Below are positions 16,176-25,470 of a stretch of 64,000 nucleotides of DNA, piece by piece. Source of the DNA: a virus; IMG/VR virus record IMGVR_UViG_3300037010_001275, positions 30,985-94,984 of that record. One strand, 5' to 3'. Under the pieces are notes generated by a model, which worked only from the letters and a program-made list of their open reading frames with translations, had not been told where the DNA came from and did no database searches. The first letter of the stretch is position 1. Every line of letters starts with the position of its first letter. A program made the position numbers and the translations under genes.

Positions 16176-18830
16176 TTAAATAATTAGATCTTCGATCATC
16201 TCAACCTGATCTGACTCGAGCGTAATACCAATCCCAGCGAAGAACGAACGAATCACCTGTGCAGCGTTGGTGATTGTGCGTTCTTCATCGTCGACCGGGT
16301 TGACGCTCTCGATGCGATCCGGGTCCATACGCAGAAGCTTCTGCAGCAGAACGCGGCGCTCCTTATTGTGCGATGAATAGTGACGGAGGAAGTTGATGAT
16401 ACCCTTCGCGCCGTCCTCCTTATTTGCCAGCAGTAGCATGTTGAAGAGCTCTTGCTCCATATGTGTTCAGAAGTGTTCGCTACACACTCCCCGGATAATA
16501 AATCCAGCTGCATGTCACCATGCAGATCAGACTATATCTTCTCTCCTTTATCGGAGAGCTCCCTATTTCCATCGCCAATGGCTTGCGATGTACTCTACTT
16601 GATTCCGCTATTACTAGCGTTCTTTCGATAGTCGTTGAACGTTCCACTGACACTTACCACGAATAATTAATTGATATATGTTTCCAAGTTTTTCTTTGCT
16701 GGATATTCCGCACTGTTTACTCTGATAATTCCATCAGATTCATATCCTGTTGGGTATTATTCACAGTCTTCCAGCAACCAGCTTATTACAGATCTCGTGA
16801 ACCTGCTTTTCTGTTGGAAGTACATTTTTGCATGCCGCGCCTCTTGGTCTTAAATTTATATCAACTACGTGCTATAAAAATTCTTAGTAGGCATAACCCA
16901 CTCCAAGTTGGATACTTCATTGCATCGTTTGATGTCATTGATGTGATTCACTTGGTAAGAATCGTCAAATATAATTCGTGATTTGTTTAGCTAAAGGCTA
17001 TCTCCATTTCTGTGGTGAGCCAGTGGCTTCGCTGCTGATTGTCTCAAAGAGAGTTTCCAGCAGTTAAAGGAGTTTTACTTCGGCAGGCAATGAACTTTTA
17101 CCGAATCGGATTGGACTGTTGTTGTACGGTGCGGTGCCCTTCTTGTACATCTCATTTGACTTAAATGGGGCGTTCAGCAGACTTACCTGACCGGCGGATC
17201 GAGCAGAGAACTTGCCGATAGCCTCATGACGAAGCTTGATGAAGTACATGGATCCAAGAACGAGCGGCTGCTCGATCCCGATGAACTTCAACTTTTTCAC
17301 GCCGAACCTGTCGTACAGCTTTAGCATCTTGACTGGGTCAGCGTTCTCGAAGAAGGGCGGCTGATGGATTAACAAGCCGTCTTCACGCACACTCCGCACG
17401 AACTCAGAGATGGCCTTGACGTCGCCATCAAGGGTTGCCTTCAAGTAGTCCGCTTGTCCGCTACCGAGGATATTGAAAAAGTCCAAGATATCATCATACA
17501 GCGCGATGTTACCTTCCTTGTCATCTGGATGCCTCTTGACAATCTGGTCGGCGATAAACGTCAGCTCATGTTCATACAGCTGCGCCACGTTCATGCGCCC
17601 GACAACGCCTAGCGGGTTCAGTACGACATCCGGGATGTCACCATCCTCGGTTCGGGGCATTTGGTCATCGGGCAGGATCTTCGAAATCACCCCCTTGTTG
17701 CCGTAACGTCCAGTGATCTTTGATCCCACTTTCAGCGGGACGGTCTCGCGGATCTTAAAGCGCAGGATTGTTCCCTCAAACTCGCTCTTATCGTAGCTGA
17801 ACTTCTTACCACAGAGGTAATCCGTCGCCTTTTGCAGCAGGAAGCCACAGTTGTCGCGGAGTGTCATCCCCTCATCTCGGAAGTATTCGATAATCTCCTT
17901 GATCTCTGTGAATAACTCCTTTCGGGTTTTCAGCAGGGCTGCGATCGGCGCGTTGTGGGGCTGCGCCAGCTCGTCATCCGACAGGTTGGAGAAGACCTCG
18001 ATCGACTCGACCACACCATTAAAGAAGAAGAGCGTATCATTAACGTAATCGATCTGGCGGTCATTCTCCTTAAAGTCTGTCAGGACTGTCGAGTAGCTGA
18101 TCCGGCGACGGGCGCACAGAATGCCATCCTTGACGTACTCACCGATTTCCGGAAAAGGTTTGTATTCGTTCCGAGTGCCATACATGTTGACCAGAACATC
18201 GTTATTGTTGAGGGATACCACGGCCTCGTGGACGGCGGTATGTGAGAGCTTCTTTGCCCCGCTCTCACTTATGATGATACCATCCTCAAACGTCAGGCCG
18301 TCCTTTGCGATGAAGGCTGCCTTCAGGTTGACGCCATAGCGCAGATTCAGGTTGTCATCGTACATCGGGTTACGAGCAAGGAGCGTTCCCTCGGGAAGGT
18401 CCGTACCAGGTTCGACATCCGGGAGCTTGTACTCGTTTAAGAAACCATACGACTCAGTAAGCCGTACACACGAATTGTACGTCACAACGTCAACCGACCC
18501 GTCCTCATAACTGAAAAACAAGTATCGCTCGTTATCACCGTACTTGACTTCACCAAGGAGCTGCGCAGGTGCTTTCAGAGAGGTATAACCCATCCCCTGT
18601 GAGAACTTTCCAACCTGATTCTCGAAGCGAGTAAACACCCTCGGGATTTCAGCGTTGTTCAGCGTGAGGAACTGCGCGACGTGTGAGATGAACATGTTAA
18701 GACGACCACCGTCGCACTTGTTCACATTCGGGGTGAGTAGGTCCTCCCCAAGGAAATAGTGTTTCGGACGGCCATCCTCACGGATAAACTTACTCGCCAC
18801 CACGGTTTTCTTAGCCTTCTTTTCCTTCAT
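16176..18830 (-). CDS. Phage RNA polymerase beta subunit, C-terminal part (two exons)
   Basis: Exon 1 is 18830-17100 (577 codons) and exon 2 is 16457-16176 (93 codons), giving a 670-residue protein. It corresponds to the C-terminal half of beta. VGSKITGRYGNKGVISKILP is the conserved beta motif near the active centre, followed by NPLGVVGRMNVAQLYE. The end of exon 1, SPIRFG, joins EQELFNMLL from exon 2 to restore the conserved RFGEMEVWAL-type motif. Exon 2 alone would look like a 94-residue orphan. Start ATG 18830 has AAGGAG. The beta N-terminal part is not in this window. Partners: beta'N at 7236 and beta'C at 45722-44343. Confidence 0.9.
16458..17099 (-). ncRNA. Group I intron in the RNA polymerase beta gene
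   Basis: 642 bases. The 5' exon ends TTCGGT; the guide GCCGAA a few bases into the intron pairs with it, with U.G at the splice site (P1). The core follows: TGCTGGAAA, then GACAATCAGCAGCGAAGC (P4-P6 region), R element GTTCAACGACTA (16641-16630) and S element AAGATATAGTCT (16540-16529) forming P7. The intron ends in G at 16458. All these features are diagnostic of a self-splicing group I intron, close to subgroup IA. It contains no intact endonuclease, only an HNH remnant. Confidence 0.93.
16865..16990 (-). pseudogene. Remnant of an HNH homing endonuclease inside the intron
   Basis: A 41-codon open stretch without a start codon reads FDDSYQVNHINDIKRCNEVS then NLEWVMPTKNFYST. This is the HNH core of intron endonucleases (VNHIDGNKSNNxVxNLEWVT). 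The usual N-terminal part and the C-terminal DNA-binding part are missing, and stops flank it. It shows that the intron once carried its own mobility gene and lost it. Confidence 0.8.
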
Positions 18831-19134
18831 CAGGGCTCCTTTCAAAATAATACACACTCTGCGTATGCAGTACTGGCATTTTCTCGTGCGTTTTTATAAA
18901 TGTGAATGTTGGCGTATAAAAGCATGGCTCGTCACCAACACGTAAGCCAGTGCTCTTTCGCCAAGCCACAATCTTACGTTTGCGGATGGATGATGTACAG
19001 GCAATGATGTTATGGACCGGATATTGGGCAGTGTAGAAAAGCGTCTTCGTCTGCCTGATGACCGGGAGTACATAGGTAGTTATGTTCTCGGACGCCCTTC
19101 TGTTGGGATACAGTTCTCTGACTTCTAGATACAT
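18811..19134 (-). CDS. Hypothetical protein, 107 residues
   Basis: Basic protein starting MYLEVRELYPNRRASEN, with ATG 19134 preceded by GGGAG at seven bases. It overlaps the start of the beta gene by 20 bases, so the two are probably coupled. No motif recognised. A hairpin at about 19144-19171 (GGTGCG/CGCACC core) separates it from the recA-like gene upstream. An in-frame ATG at 19179 lies within that hairpin and is less likely. Confidence 0.6.
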   Translation of the reverse strand: MYLEVRELYPNRRASENITTYVLPVIRQTKTLFYTAQYPVHNIIACTSSIRKRKIVAWRKSTGLRVGDEPCFYTPTFTFIKTHEKMPVLHTQSVYYFERSPDEGKEG

Positions 19135-19187
19135 GATTGGACTCCCACGGGTAATGGTGCGCGAACGCACCATACCCATTATATATC

Positions 19188-20411
19188 TCAGTCTTCGAAC
19201 TCTTCGTCCATCGACTCCTTACCACCGGAAGCTGAGACGTGCTCCTCGTCAGCGTTCTTGGCGTCGATCACTTTGCTGTACTGCTCTGCAACGAACTCCT
19301 CAAACTTCTGCGCAAACTCCTCATTGGTGCGGTACAATTTAAGGAACTCACGCTGCGTAAAACGAAATTCTTCAGCATTTGGCAGGTAGAAACCTTTCGA
19401 ACCGCCGCCCTTCAGAAATCCCTGCTCCTTCAAGAAGTAGACGTTAGTCATCTCGTCGTGGAAGCCACGCTTGAAATGATATACCAACGGCAAGGTCGTG
19501 ACGTTATAGCCAGAGCGTGTCTTCAGCAAGCGGCAATTCACAATGCGACCGTAGAAGCCAAAGTCCTTGTCAGCCTTGAACTCCTTACCGGCGGTTAATC
19601 TGAACAGGTAGCTTGACATGAATACGAACTTGTTGCCACCACTGATATTCTCATCGTCTTCCAGACCCGGCAGCTGCACCTTACGGGGAGCATACGGGTT
19701 GATTCGGATCTTGGCACCTAAATGACCGACAGCAAGGATCGTGATGTTATATGCCTCGAGGAAGTGCTCAATGGAGGTCAGGAATGCGCCGTTAGACTTA
19801 GCAATCTGTGCGGCGACCATATTGTTATCGAGGTCCTTGTTCTCTAACAGTTCTTTGGAGCGCATGGTAGACACGGAATCAATGACGATCACGGTCGGCG
19901 GGAAGATCTTGATCGGGTTGCCCTCAAGATCCATCCAATCAACAAGGTCGTTCTTTGACAGAGCACGCTTAGTCTCGACGATGTCGAAAATCATCTTCTT
20001 AAGGAACTCGGCTGTCATATCTTCGTGGTTGAAAATTGTGAACCGCTCATCGTATTCCTCGTCGGTGATGCCACAAATGTTCTTGATGCGGCTGCGCGGA
20101 TCGGTGGAGCTGCGCTCGAAGTCGGCAAGGATGACGTCACCGTTTAAGTCCTTGGTCATCGCGTCAGCAAACTGCAGCATCAGGGTCGTCTTACCGGACT
20201 GCGAATGACCAATTGCCATGTGGATCTTACCCATCGGCAGGCCGATGTTGTAGAAGTTCTCACCGTCCTCGGCGTTGGTAGCCATCGTACCGCCGTTGTA
20301 GTCAAGAATCTTAATGTTGGTCGGCACGAAGACGGTCTCGGAGACGCTACCGACACTCTTCTTGGCGACGGTCTTCTTAGTTTCTTTAATCTTGGCAGAG
20401 AGAATACCCAT
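19188..20411 (-). CDS. RecA/UvsX-like recombinase
   Basis: 407 residues. It would form filaments on single-stranded DNA and drive strand exchange during phage recombination and repair. Walker A GHSQSGKTT lies at 68-76 and Walker B with TVIVIDSVSTM near 175-185. GHLGAKIRINPYAPRKVQLP resembles the L2/core region of UvsX-type proteins. The C-terminus is acidic (ESMDEEFED), like RecA and UvsX tails. Start ATG 20411 has AGGGA. It is the centre of a replication/recombination block with DHH phosphoesterase, RNase H and primase upstream on the same strand. Confidence 0.88.
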   Translation of the reverse strand: MGILSAKIKETKKTVAKKSVGSVSETVFVPTNIKILDYNGGTMATNAEDGENFYNIGLPMGKIHMAIGHSQSGKTTLMLQFADAMTKDLNGDVILADFERSSTDPRSRIKNICGITDEEYDERFTIFNHEDMTAEFLKKMIFDIVETKRALSKNDLVDWMDLEGNPIKIFPPTVIVIDSVSTMRSKELLENKDLDNNMVAAQIAKSNGAFLTSIEHFLEAYNITILAVGHLGAKIRINPYAPRKVQLPGLEDDENISGGNKFVFMSSYLFRLTAGKEFKADKDFGFYGRIVNCRLLKTRSGYNVTTLPLVYHFKRGFHDEMTNVYFLKEQGFLKGGGSKGFYLPNAEEFRFTQREFLKLYRTNEEFAQKFEEFVAEQYSKVIDAKNADEEHVSASGGKESMDEEFED

Positions 20412-20421
20412 TGCAATTTCC

Positions 20422-20862
20422 CTAGATGAAGTCTTTGACGGATATGATGGCAGAATGTGCGCCAATCTCGATGAGCGGGCGTGACCAATTCGGGTCGTTC
20501 TTGGTGTCGAACACCTCAATGAAGATCATGAAATTCTCTGAGCTGGCGATATAGTTGGAGTCAAGAATACCGCTCAAGAATGCTCTGGTGAACTCGAGTG
20601 GATCAGACACGAGGTCAAGTGTTACTTCATGATAGCTAGAGAATGCTTGCATTTTGCCGTCGATGATGCCCTTGAATCGATAGCTGAAGCCGAGGTCAAC
20701 GCCGTCGCGAAGCATTGCGACAAAATCATTAGCGTTGGCCTCGACCACTTCAATGATAAGGGCAAAGTTGCGCTTTTTCTGTTGATCACGGATACTTGTC
20801 GCATCTACGATAGGGGTAAGAAGAGCATTGAGATCGTTAGCTTCGGTCTTTGAGTCGGACAT
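20422..20862 (-). CDS. Hypothetical protein, 146 residues
   Basis: Small acidic alpha/beta protein between the DHH phosphoesterase and the recombinase. It starts MSDSKTEANDLNALL with AAGGA upstream and overlaps the DHH gene by 26 bases. The end (IEIGAHSAIISVKDFI) is strand-rich. No family recognised. The position suggests a role in replication or recombination. Confidence 0.7.
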   Translation of the reverse strand: MSDSKTEANDLNALLTPIVDATSIRDQQKKRNFALIIEVVEANANDFVAMLRDGVDLGFSYRFKGIIDGKMQAFSSYHEVTLDLVSDPLEFTRAFLSGILDSNYIASSENFMIFIEVFDTKNDPNWSRPLIEIGAHSAIISVKDFI

Positions 20863-21874
20863 TTTCAGATCCTTTCAGAATGGTTTCGAACTTCTCTAGC
20901 GTGATTCTCCCGCCAGACGCGGCGTAGTGACCACCACCGTTGAAGTGACATTTTGCGATTTCAGAGACATCGCAGACTCCGTCAGCCCGAGAACGCAGGC
21001 CAACTACAATATCGTTGTTTTTATTGTCGAATGCCCAAATTAACGCAAAATCGAATTTCTCTACAAGGCGATTCCCCAGCTCAGAGGTAAACATCGCATT
21101 CGCGTTAAAGACTACCCCCTTGAACTGCTCAAAGCCGGGAAGCTGTAGCCGTTTAAGTGGCATCGACGAGAGTTGATCGATGTACTGATTGAAAAGCCGG
21201 AGTTGGGCGCGACCTTCCGCGAGGAAGTCGCAGTATCCGGGAAGGCTCCTGGTTTTCCTAAAAAGTTCGTCATAAACATCCAACTTCATCGGGTATGACA
21301 TCAGGTTCATCATGAAGGCCCGAGTGTTCTCGTCGTGGAACTTCCAAAGATCACGATCCTCAACATGCTTCACTAGCTTCGGAGGCCGAGTCTTGTAGAA
21401 GTAATCCCAAGCGAGGCCGGCACCGGACATGTCATTGTTCAAGCGGATATCGAGTTTGTCAAGCAGCATCTCGAACTCGAGAGTCTCATCTATGCTCATG
21501 CTGTACTCGCTTTGGCAGCGGGCGATGAACTCGTCGTATCTAATGCGGTTTGCGCAGAAAGCGTCGACCGCCTCAAGCTTCTCCATCGCCGACTTGTGAT
21601 GATCGAGCATCACAGCGGAGTTGGCAGCGGCAAGAACGCTCATCAGACCCTTCTTAGGCTCCAGTGAGAAGTCTACGATGTAAACTGCTCGCTCACGCAA
21701 ACCGTCGAGGAACTCAGCTTCCTGCGAGTAATCGACGTTGTAGCGCATCGGGGTGATCGTCGTATTGTCATACCCGAGAAAGCGGGATGCAATCCAAGCA
21801 GCCGTGAAACCATCGTGGCAGGGCGAATGGTACAGCACAACATTGTCTTTGTTTTCAGCCTTTTTCTCAGCCAT
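20837..21874 (-). CDS. DHH-family phosphoesterase
   Basis: 345 residues. DHH/DHHA1 enzymes hydrolyse phosphoester bonds of short oligonucleotides, nanoRNA or cyclic dinucleotides with two metal ions. Seen here: LYHSPCHDGFTAAW (15-27) as motif I, YIVDFSL as motif II, MLDHHKSA as the DHH motif, and GGGHYAASGGRI near the C-terminus as the DHHA1 substrate-binding motif. All key residues are present. Which substrate it uses (nanoRNA versus signalling dinucleotide) cannot be read from the sequence. GGAG precedes ATG 21874. Confidence 0.88.
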   Translation of the reverse strand: MAEKKAENKDNVVLYHSPCHDGFTAAWIASRFLGYDNTTITPMRYNVDYSQEAEFLDGLRERAVYIVDFSLEPKKGLMSVLAAANSAVMLDHHKSAMEKLEAVDAFCANRIRYDEFIARCQSEYSMSIDETLEFEMLLDKLDIRLNNDMSGAGLAWDYFYKTRPPKLVKHVEDRDLWKFHDENTRAFMMNLMSYPMKLDVYDELFRKTRSLPGYCDFLAEGRAQLRLFNQYIDQLSSMPLKRLQLPGFEQFKGVVFNANAMFTSELGNRLVEKFDFALIWAFDNKNNDIVVGLRSRADGVCDVSEIAKCHFNGGGHYAASGGRITLEKFETILKGSENVRLKDRS

Positions 21875-21944
21875 TTACATCTCCGTATTTGTTAGAAGAT
21901 CATAGGAGCCTTCGCCGCGAAAATTGGCGAAGGCTCCTTCAGAA

Positions 21945-22439
21945 TTACGCCGTAAAGGCGAGGTCGTGTACGGCCTTGTCAATCCGGTTATTGTACTCGG
22001 ACTCAGCGTGGGCCTTGACGTGGATGTATCGGACTTCCGTCAGGTCATCTTCGACGGAGAGGATCTCCTTAAAGAGGTCTTGGTTGACAACAGGTTGCCC
22101 GTTTGTGGCAATCCATATATCACTACCGAAAGCTTTACGCCTCCACTTCGGGATATAAATATTCATCGAATCGACAACCATCTTGCTGTCGGAGTAAACG
22201 TCAACGATAACAATCTCGTTGCTGTCGGCATGGGCGGTTGCCGAACGCAGACCATCGAGGACCGCCTTGATTTCAAGGACGGAGATCGTGGAGCTATCTT
22301 CACGGATCGTCTTCTCTTCGATGATAACATCCTCATCACCATTCTTACAGATCAAAATCCAGCCGTAAGCGCCACGGCCCGTCTTGGTGTCGATGCTACC
22401 GTCGGTATATAGCTTGAAACGGGCCTTACTCTTTTTCAT
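21945..22439 (-). CDS. Ribonuclease HI-like protein
   Basis: 164 residues. RNase H1 cleaves RNA in RNA/DNA hybrids, for example replication primers. The acidic catalytic set is visible: D13 (LYTDGS), E56 (VLEIKAVLDGL), D84 (VYSDSKMVVDS) and D154 (NNRIDKAVHDLA), with the usual His-containing strand HVKAHAESE before the last one. Length is normal for the family. The gene is in the replication block next to the primase. Its binding site is weak. Confidence 0.9.
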   Translation of the reverse strand: MKKSKARFKLYTDGSIDTKTGRGAYGWILICKNGDEDVIIEEKTIREDSSTISVLEIKAVLDGLRSATAHADSNEIVIVDVYSDSKMVVDSMNIYIPKWRRKAFGSDIWIATNGQPVVNQDLFKEILSVEDDLTEVRYIHVKAHAESEYNNRIDKAVHDLAFTA

Positions 22440-22468
22440 TTAACGATTTTTCCAATTTGGTTAATCAG

Positions 22469-22906
22469 TCAAGTGGAGGCTTCGTTGGCAGCTTCCGGAG
22501 CGATAATAACCTCAGCTTGCTGCTGACCGGCGAAGGGGTTAGTGGACATACGGTCAAGGCATTGCGGGATCGTCATGACTTGAGTGTCCCACTGCTTATC
22601 AAGGGTTTCGCGCATCTTGGCATACCAGTCTTCGAGGCGTATCATAGCAAATGGGTAATGGCCCTGTTCAATCACAGTGGAGGGGTGGACGAACGCTTCA
22701 AGTTGAGATCCCTTGATCCAATCGGCCTTGCCGGTTTTGGCGTCGACCAGCGACTCGTTCTCGACAATGGCAATGAGGGCTTCCTCGGTGTCGGCGCGGA
22801 GCACCGGAACGACGCACTCAACGTCCGTCTTGAGCTGAAGGGCGAGAACGTACTGCTCGCTCTTGCGGGTGATTTCGGTACCGTTATTGTCGGTGAATTG
22901 GGGCAT
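22469..22906 (-). CDS. Hypothetical protein, 145 residues
   Basis: Soluble protein starting MPQFTDNNGTEITRKSEQY with AAAGGAAA upstream. It has a central KADWIKGSQLEAFVHPS segment and a Gln/Ala-rich end. No family recognised. It lies between RNase H and primase. Confidence 0.7.
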   Translation of the reverse strand: MPQFTDNNGTEITRKSEQYVLALQLKTDVECVVPVLRADTEEALIAIVENESLVDAKTGKADWIKGSQLEAFVHPSTVIEQGHYPFAMIRLEDWYAKMRETLDKQWDTQVMTIPQCLDRMSTNPFAGQQQAEVIIAPEAANEAST

Positions 22907-22922
22907 GTGCTTTCCTTTCGAT

Positions 22923-23945
22923 TTACTTGAGTTTGAATGTCTTCGGAAGGATCAGTTCTTTCCTGACTCCGAAATCCTTCTGACCCTCGTATCGGTTGTA
23001 GACCACTCGGATCCTATTATACCGCCACTCGGGGAGAATGAACTTATAATCATCGAGGTTGATATCATTGTCGCTATATAGCGACAAGTTGATGTTGAGG
23101 AAGCCCATCTTCATGAGCATGAGCGGGAACAGGTTGAAGCCCTTCCCATTGATCGCGCAAAATACCCGGTTTCGCAATCTCTCTCCATTGAAGAAGTTGC
23201 GGTGGATGGAGAGCACGTCGAAGAAGCCCTCCGTCATCACAACCTCGATCTCTGGGGCCATCAGGTCCAGCTCTGACCTAATCGTGAAGACCTTACTCCC
23301 CTCTCCGTAGGGGTTGAGGTTTATGGTCTTGAATCGCTTCTTGAAATCGCCAGCGATGAAGCGAAAGCTGGCATGGGAGCTGTCCCGCGATAGCCAACCG
23401 AGACCGAACTTATCGACCAGCCAGCAGTCCTTTGAGAACTTGTCGTCGTCCAGCATATGGTCAAGCTTATTCAGAATTAGAAAGTCCTCCAGCGAACCAA
23501 TGACGCGGTACCGCAGTAGGTCCTCCTTACGGAGGGTGAACCCGAGCCGGTCCTCCATATACTCGAGTTTCTCCTTGAAGCGGCCCTTCAAGTCGTACTT
23601 TGGGAACTTCGGATTCCGGACCTTCAGATAAGCAAGGCTAGAGCTGTGTATCGTCGTGTTGCGCTTGAACTTCTTGATCTCCCGGTGGAACTCCATCGAA
23701 AGCTCGTCGTCGTGGACGCCGATGTCCTCAAGCACGTTGTCGCCCACAATCCCCGATGCCTCGCACCGCTGACAGAAGAACTTGAAGGGTGGGTCACATG
23801 AAATATAGAGGTGCGCGTGCGATCTGTCTTTCGATGAATCGCCGCAGTAAGGACAACGACAACTCATCTCTGTATTGTTGCTGTTCAAGTACGCTACACG
23901 GCCCTCCGCTCGGAGGGCCTTGTAGAGGTCGTCTACAAGAGACAT
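22923..23945 (-). CDS. DnaG-type DNA primase
   Basis: 340 residues. The N-terminal zinc ribbon has CPYCG at 31-35 and CQRC at 58-61. The TOPRIM-type segment VVMTEGFFDVLSIHR supplies the conserved acidic EG motif, followed by LSLYSDNDIN as the D-x-D equivalent. It is shorter than bacterial DnaG (about 580) because the helicase-binding C-terminal domain is absent, as in many phage primases. AAGGAGGG precedes ATG 23945. It would make RNA primers for lagging-strand synthesis; the replicative helicase is not in the window. Confidence 0.85.
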   Translation of the reverse strand: MSLVDDLYKALRAEGRVAYLNSNNTEMSCRCPYCGDSSKDRSHAHLYISCDPPFKFFCQRCEASGIVGDNVLEDIGVHDDELSMEFHREIKKFKRNTTIHSSSLAYLKVRNPKFPKYDLKGRFKEKLEYMEDRLGFTLRKEDLLRYRVIGSLEDFLILNKLDHMLDDDKFSKDCWLVDKFGLGWLSRDSSHASFRFIAGDFKKRFKTINLNPYGEGSKVFTIRSELDLMAPEIEVVMTEGFFDVLSIHRNFFNGERLRNRVFCAINGKGFNLFPLMLMKMGFLNINLSLYSDNDINLDDYKFILPEWRYNRIRVVYNRYEGQKDFGVRKELILPKTFKLK

Positions 23946-23965
23946 TGGCCCTCCTTTCTCTCAGA

Positions 23966-25456
23966 TTAGTAACGCTCCAAGAAAGATAATATATCCTGGA
24001 TAATCGTTCTCTGGTTGGCCTCAGTATCAACGTGCGGCTGTAAGTCCTCCTCGTTCTCGTCAAACGGATTGACACAGGTGAAGTCGGTATTCATGATGTC
24101 ACCGATAAAGCTGACGAGCATCTTGTTTTCCGCGAGCTTAGCCTTCACGAGTGGGAAACGGCTCAGCAGGTTGCGGTATGACCGCGACTGTATGACTTCG
24201 CCGACCAGCTTGCCCCGTTTGAAGTTCTTCTGGTTCTCCTTCGGGGCGACATCAGCTGAGATCATGCCTGCGAGGCACTTAAACCCTTTGTCCAGCAGGA
24301 ACCTCCGTGTGATCATCAGGAGCCAGATATACTCCTCCCGGTTGCACAGCTGAATGTTCAACTTGTCCTTACTGTTGACATAGTAGTTGATGATCTTCAT
24401 CTGCACCATGTTGGGAGAGATGACCTCCATAAAGTGATCGTGCTCCTCTTCGGAAAAGTAGATCTTGTAACGGTCGATGAAGCTCCGGATTGCTTCCTTC
24501 TCGATGATGTAATTCATCTCATTAGCGCTGACCAGCCGCATCTCCATCCGCGTGAACGGGTTCACGCTGTTCTCGGTTCCCTCGGTACGAATCTGCGAGA
24601 TCGGCTTAAAGGTGATCTTGATGTTCTGGATAAAAGTGTAGTTGATTTGGCCTTTGATCACGACATGTAGAAAGGACACCACCGACCTGTTGACATCGAG
24701 CTTCGGGATCGTGTCACGAACGATCTTGCGGAACAGGTCGAGTGCGAGGATCGGTGCGGAGACCGTGATGTTTTTAAGGTACTCCCAAATCACCTTGTCG
24801 CTGTATAGTGTGTTCTCGACGTTGCTGGTAATGAACCGCTGAATCTTACCTGGCAGGTCGACATCATCGCCGTTCTCATCGATGCTGAAGACCTTGAAGA
24901 TCTCGGTGAAGACCCTGATTGTGAGGTCCTGCTCCTTTTTCATATCCATCCGCTCCATGTAGAGACAGATGAGCGGAACGACGAGACGACACATGTACGA
25001 TACACAGATCAGCAACTTGGCGTAAGAGTCCTTGAATTGGAGTTCCTCTTCACCACGCTGTGTCTCGATTGAGATCGTGTACTGGCTGTCTACGTAGTCC
25101 CGAATGAAGTGCTGTAGGGTTTCATTGGTAATGATCTCATTCGTGATAATACCAATGAGTTTCTGCTCACTCGCATCACGGTTGTCGATGTTACCTTCTT
25201 CACCCTCCTGATCGCAGATATGCTCAATGCCCTCGATCAGAAGGCGGGAGTGGAGGTAGCTCTCGATGAAGTCCGGGTACTCTCGAAAGACGTGCTTGAG
25301 GTCCTCGACGATGCGCTCCATAATGCTCTGGTAGACGCGTTTCTTATACAGCGGGAAGAAGTTGTGGGTCATGTCATCGTCCATGTCGAAGAGATCATGG
25401 AACCGAATATTGAACCCCTTCTGTTCAATTTCAAAAAGTTTGTTGACGTGTGCCAT
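23966..25456 (-). CDS. Hypothetical protein in replication block, 496 residues
   Basis: Large, mostly helical soluble protein beginning MAHVNKLFEIEQKGF and ending IIQDILSFLERY. It is rich in Ile, Glu and Asp, with charged helices such as CNREEYIWLLMITRRFLLDK. No catalytic motif recognised. It lies directly upstream of the primase gene (20 bases), so a replication or virion role are both possible. GGGGAG precedes ATG 25456. Confidence 0.7.
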   Translation of the reverse strand: MAHVNKLFEIEQKGFNIRFHDLFDMDDDMTHNFFPLYKKRVYQSIMERIVEDLKHVFREYPDFIESYLHSRLLIEGIEHICDQEGEEGNIDNRDASEQKLIGIITNEIITNETLQHFIRDYVDSQYTISIETQRGEEELQFKDSYAKLLICVSYMCRLVVPLICLYMERMDMKKEQDLTIRVFTEIFKVFSIDENGDDVDLPGKIQRFITSNVENTLYSDKVIWEYLKNITVSAPILALDLFRKIVRDTIPKLDVNRSVVSFLHVVIKGQINYTFIQNIKITFKPISQIRTEGTENSVNPFTRMEMRLVSANEMNYIIEKEAIRSFIDRYKIYFSEEEHDHFMEVISPNMVQMKIINYYVNSKDKLNIQLCNREEYIWLLMITRRFLLDKGFKCLAGMISADVAPKENQKNFKRGKLVGEVIQSRSYRNLLSRFPLVKAKLAENKMLVSFIGDIMNTDFTCVNPFDENEEDLQPHVDTEANQRTIIQDILSFLERY

Positions 25457-25470
25457 TTACTCCCCTTCTG

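Noticed and set aside
16176-16460. Independent 94-residue gene starting MEQELF
   Set aside because: Its ATG belongs to the intron end (ATATG before GAGCAAGAG) and has no binding site; it is exon 2 of the beta gene.
17064-17099. The residues KSSLPAEVKLL as the natural C-terminus of beta
   Set aside because: They are intron sequence, including the guide GCCGAA; the conserved motif continues only after splicing.
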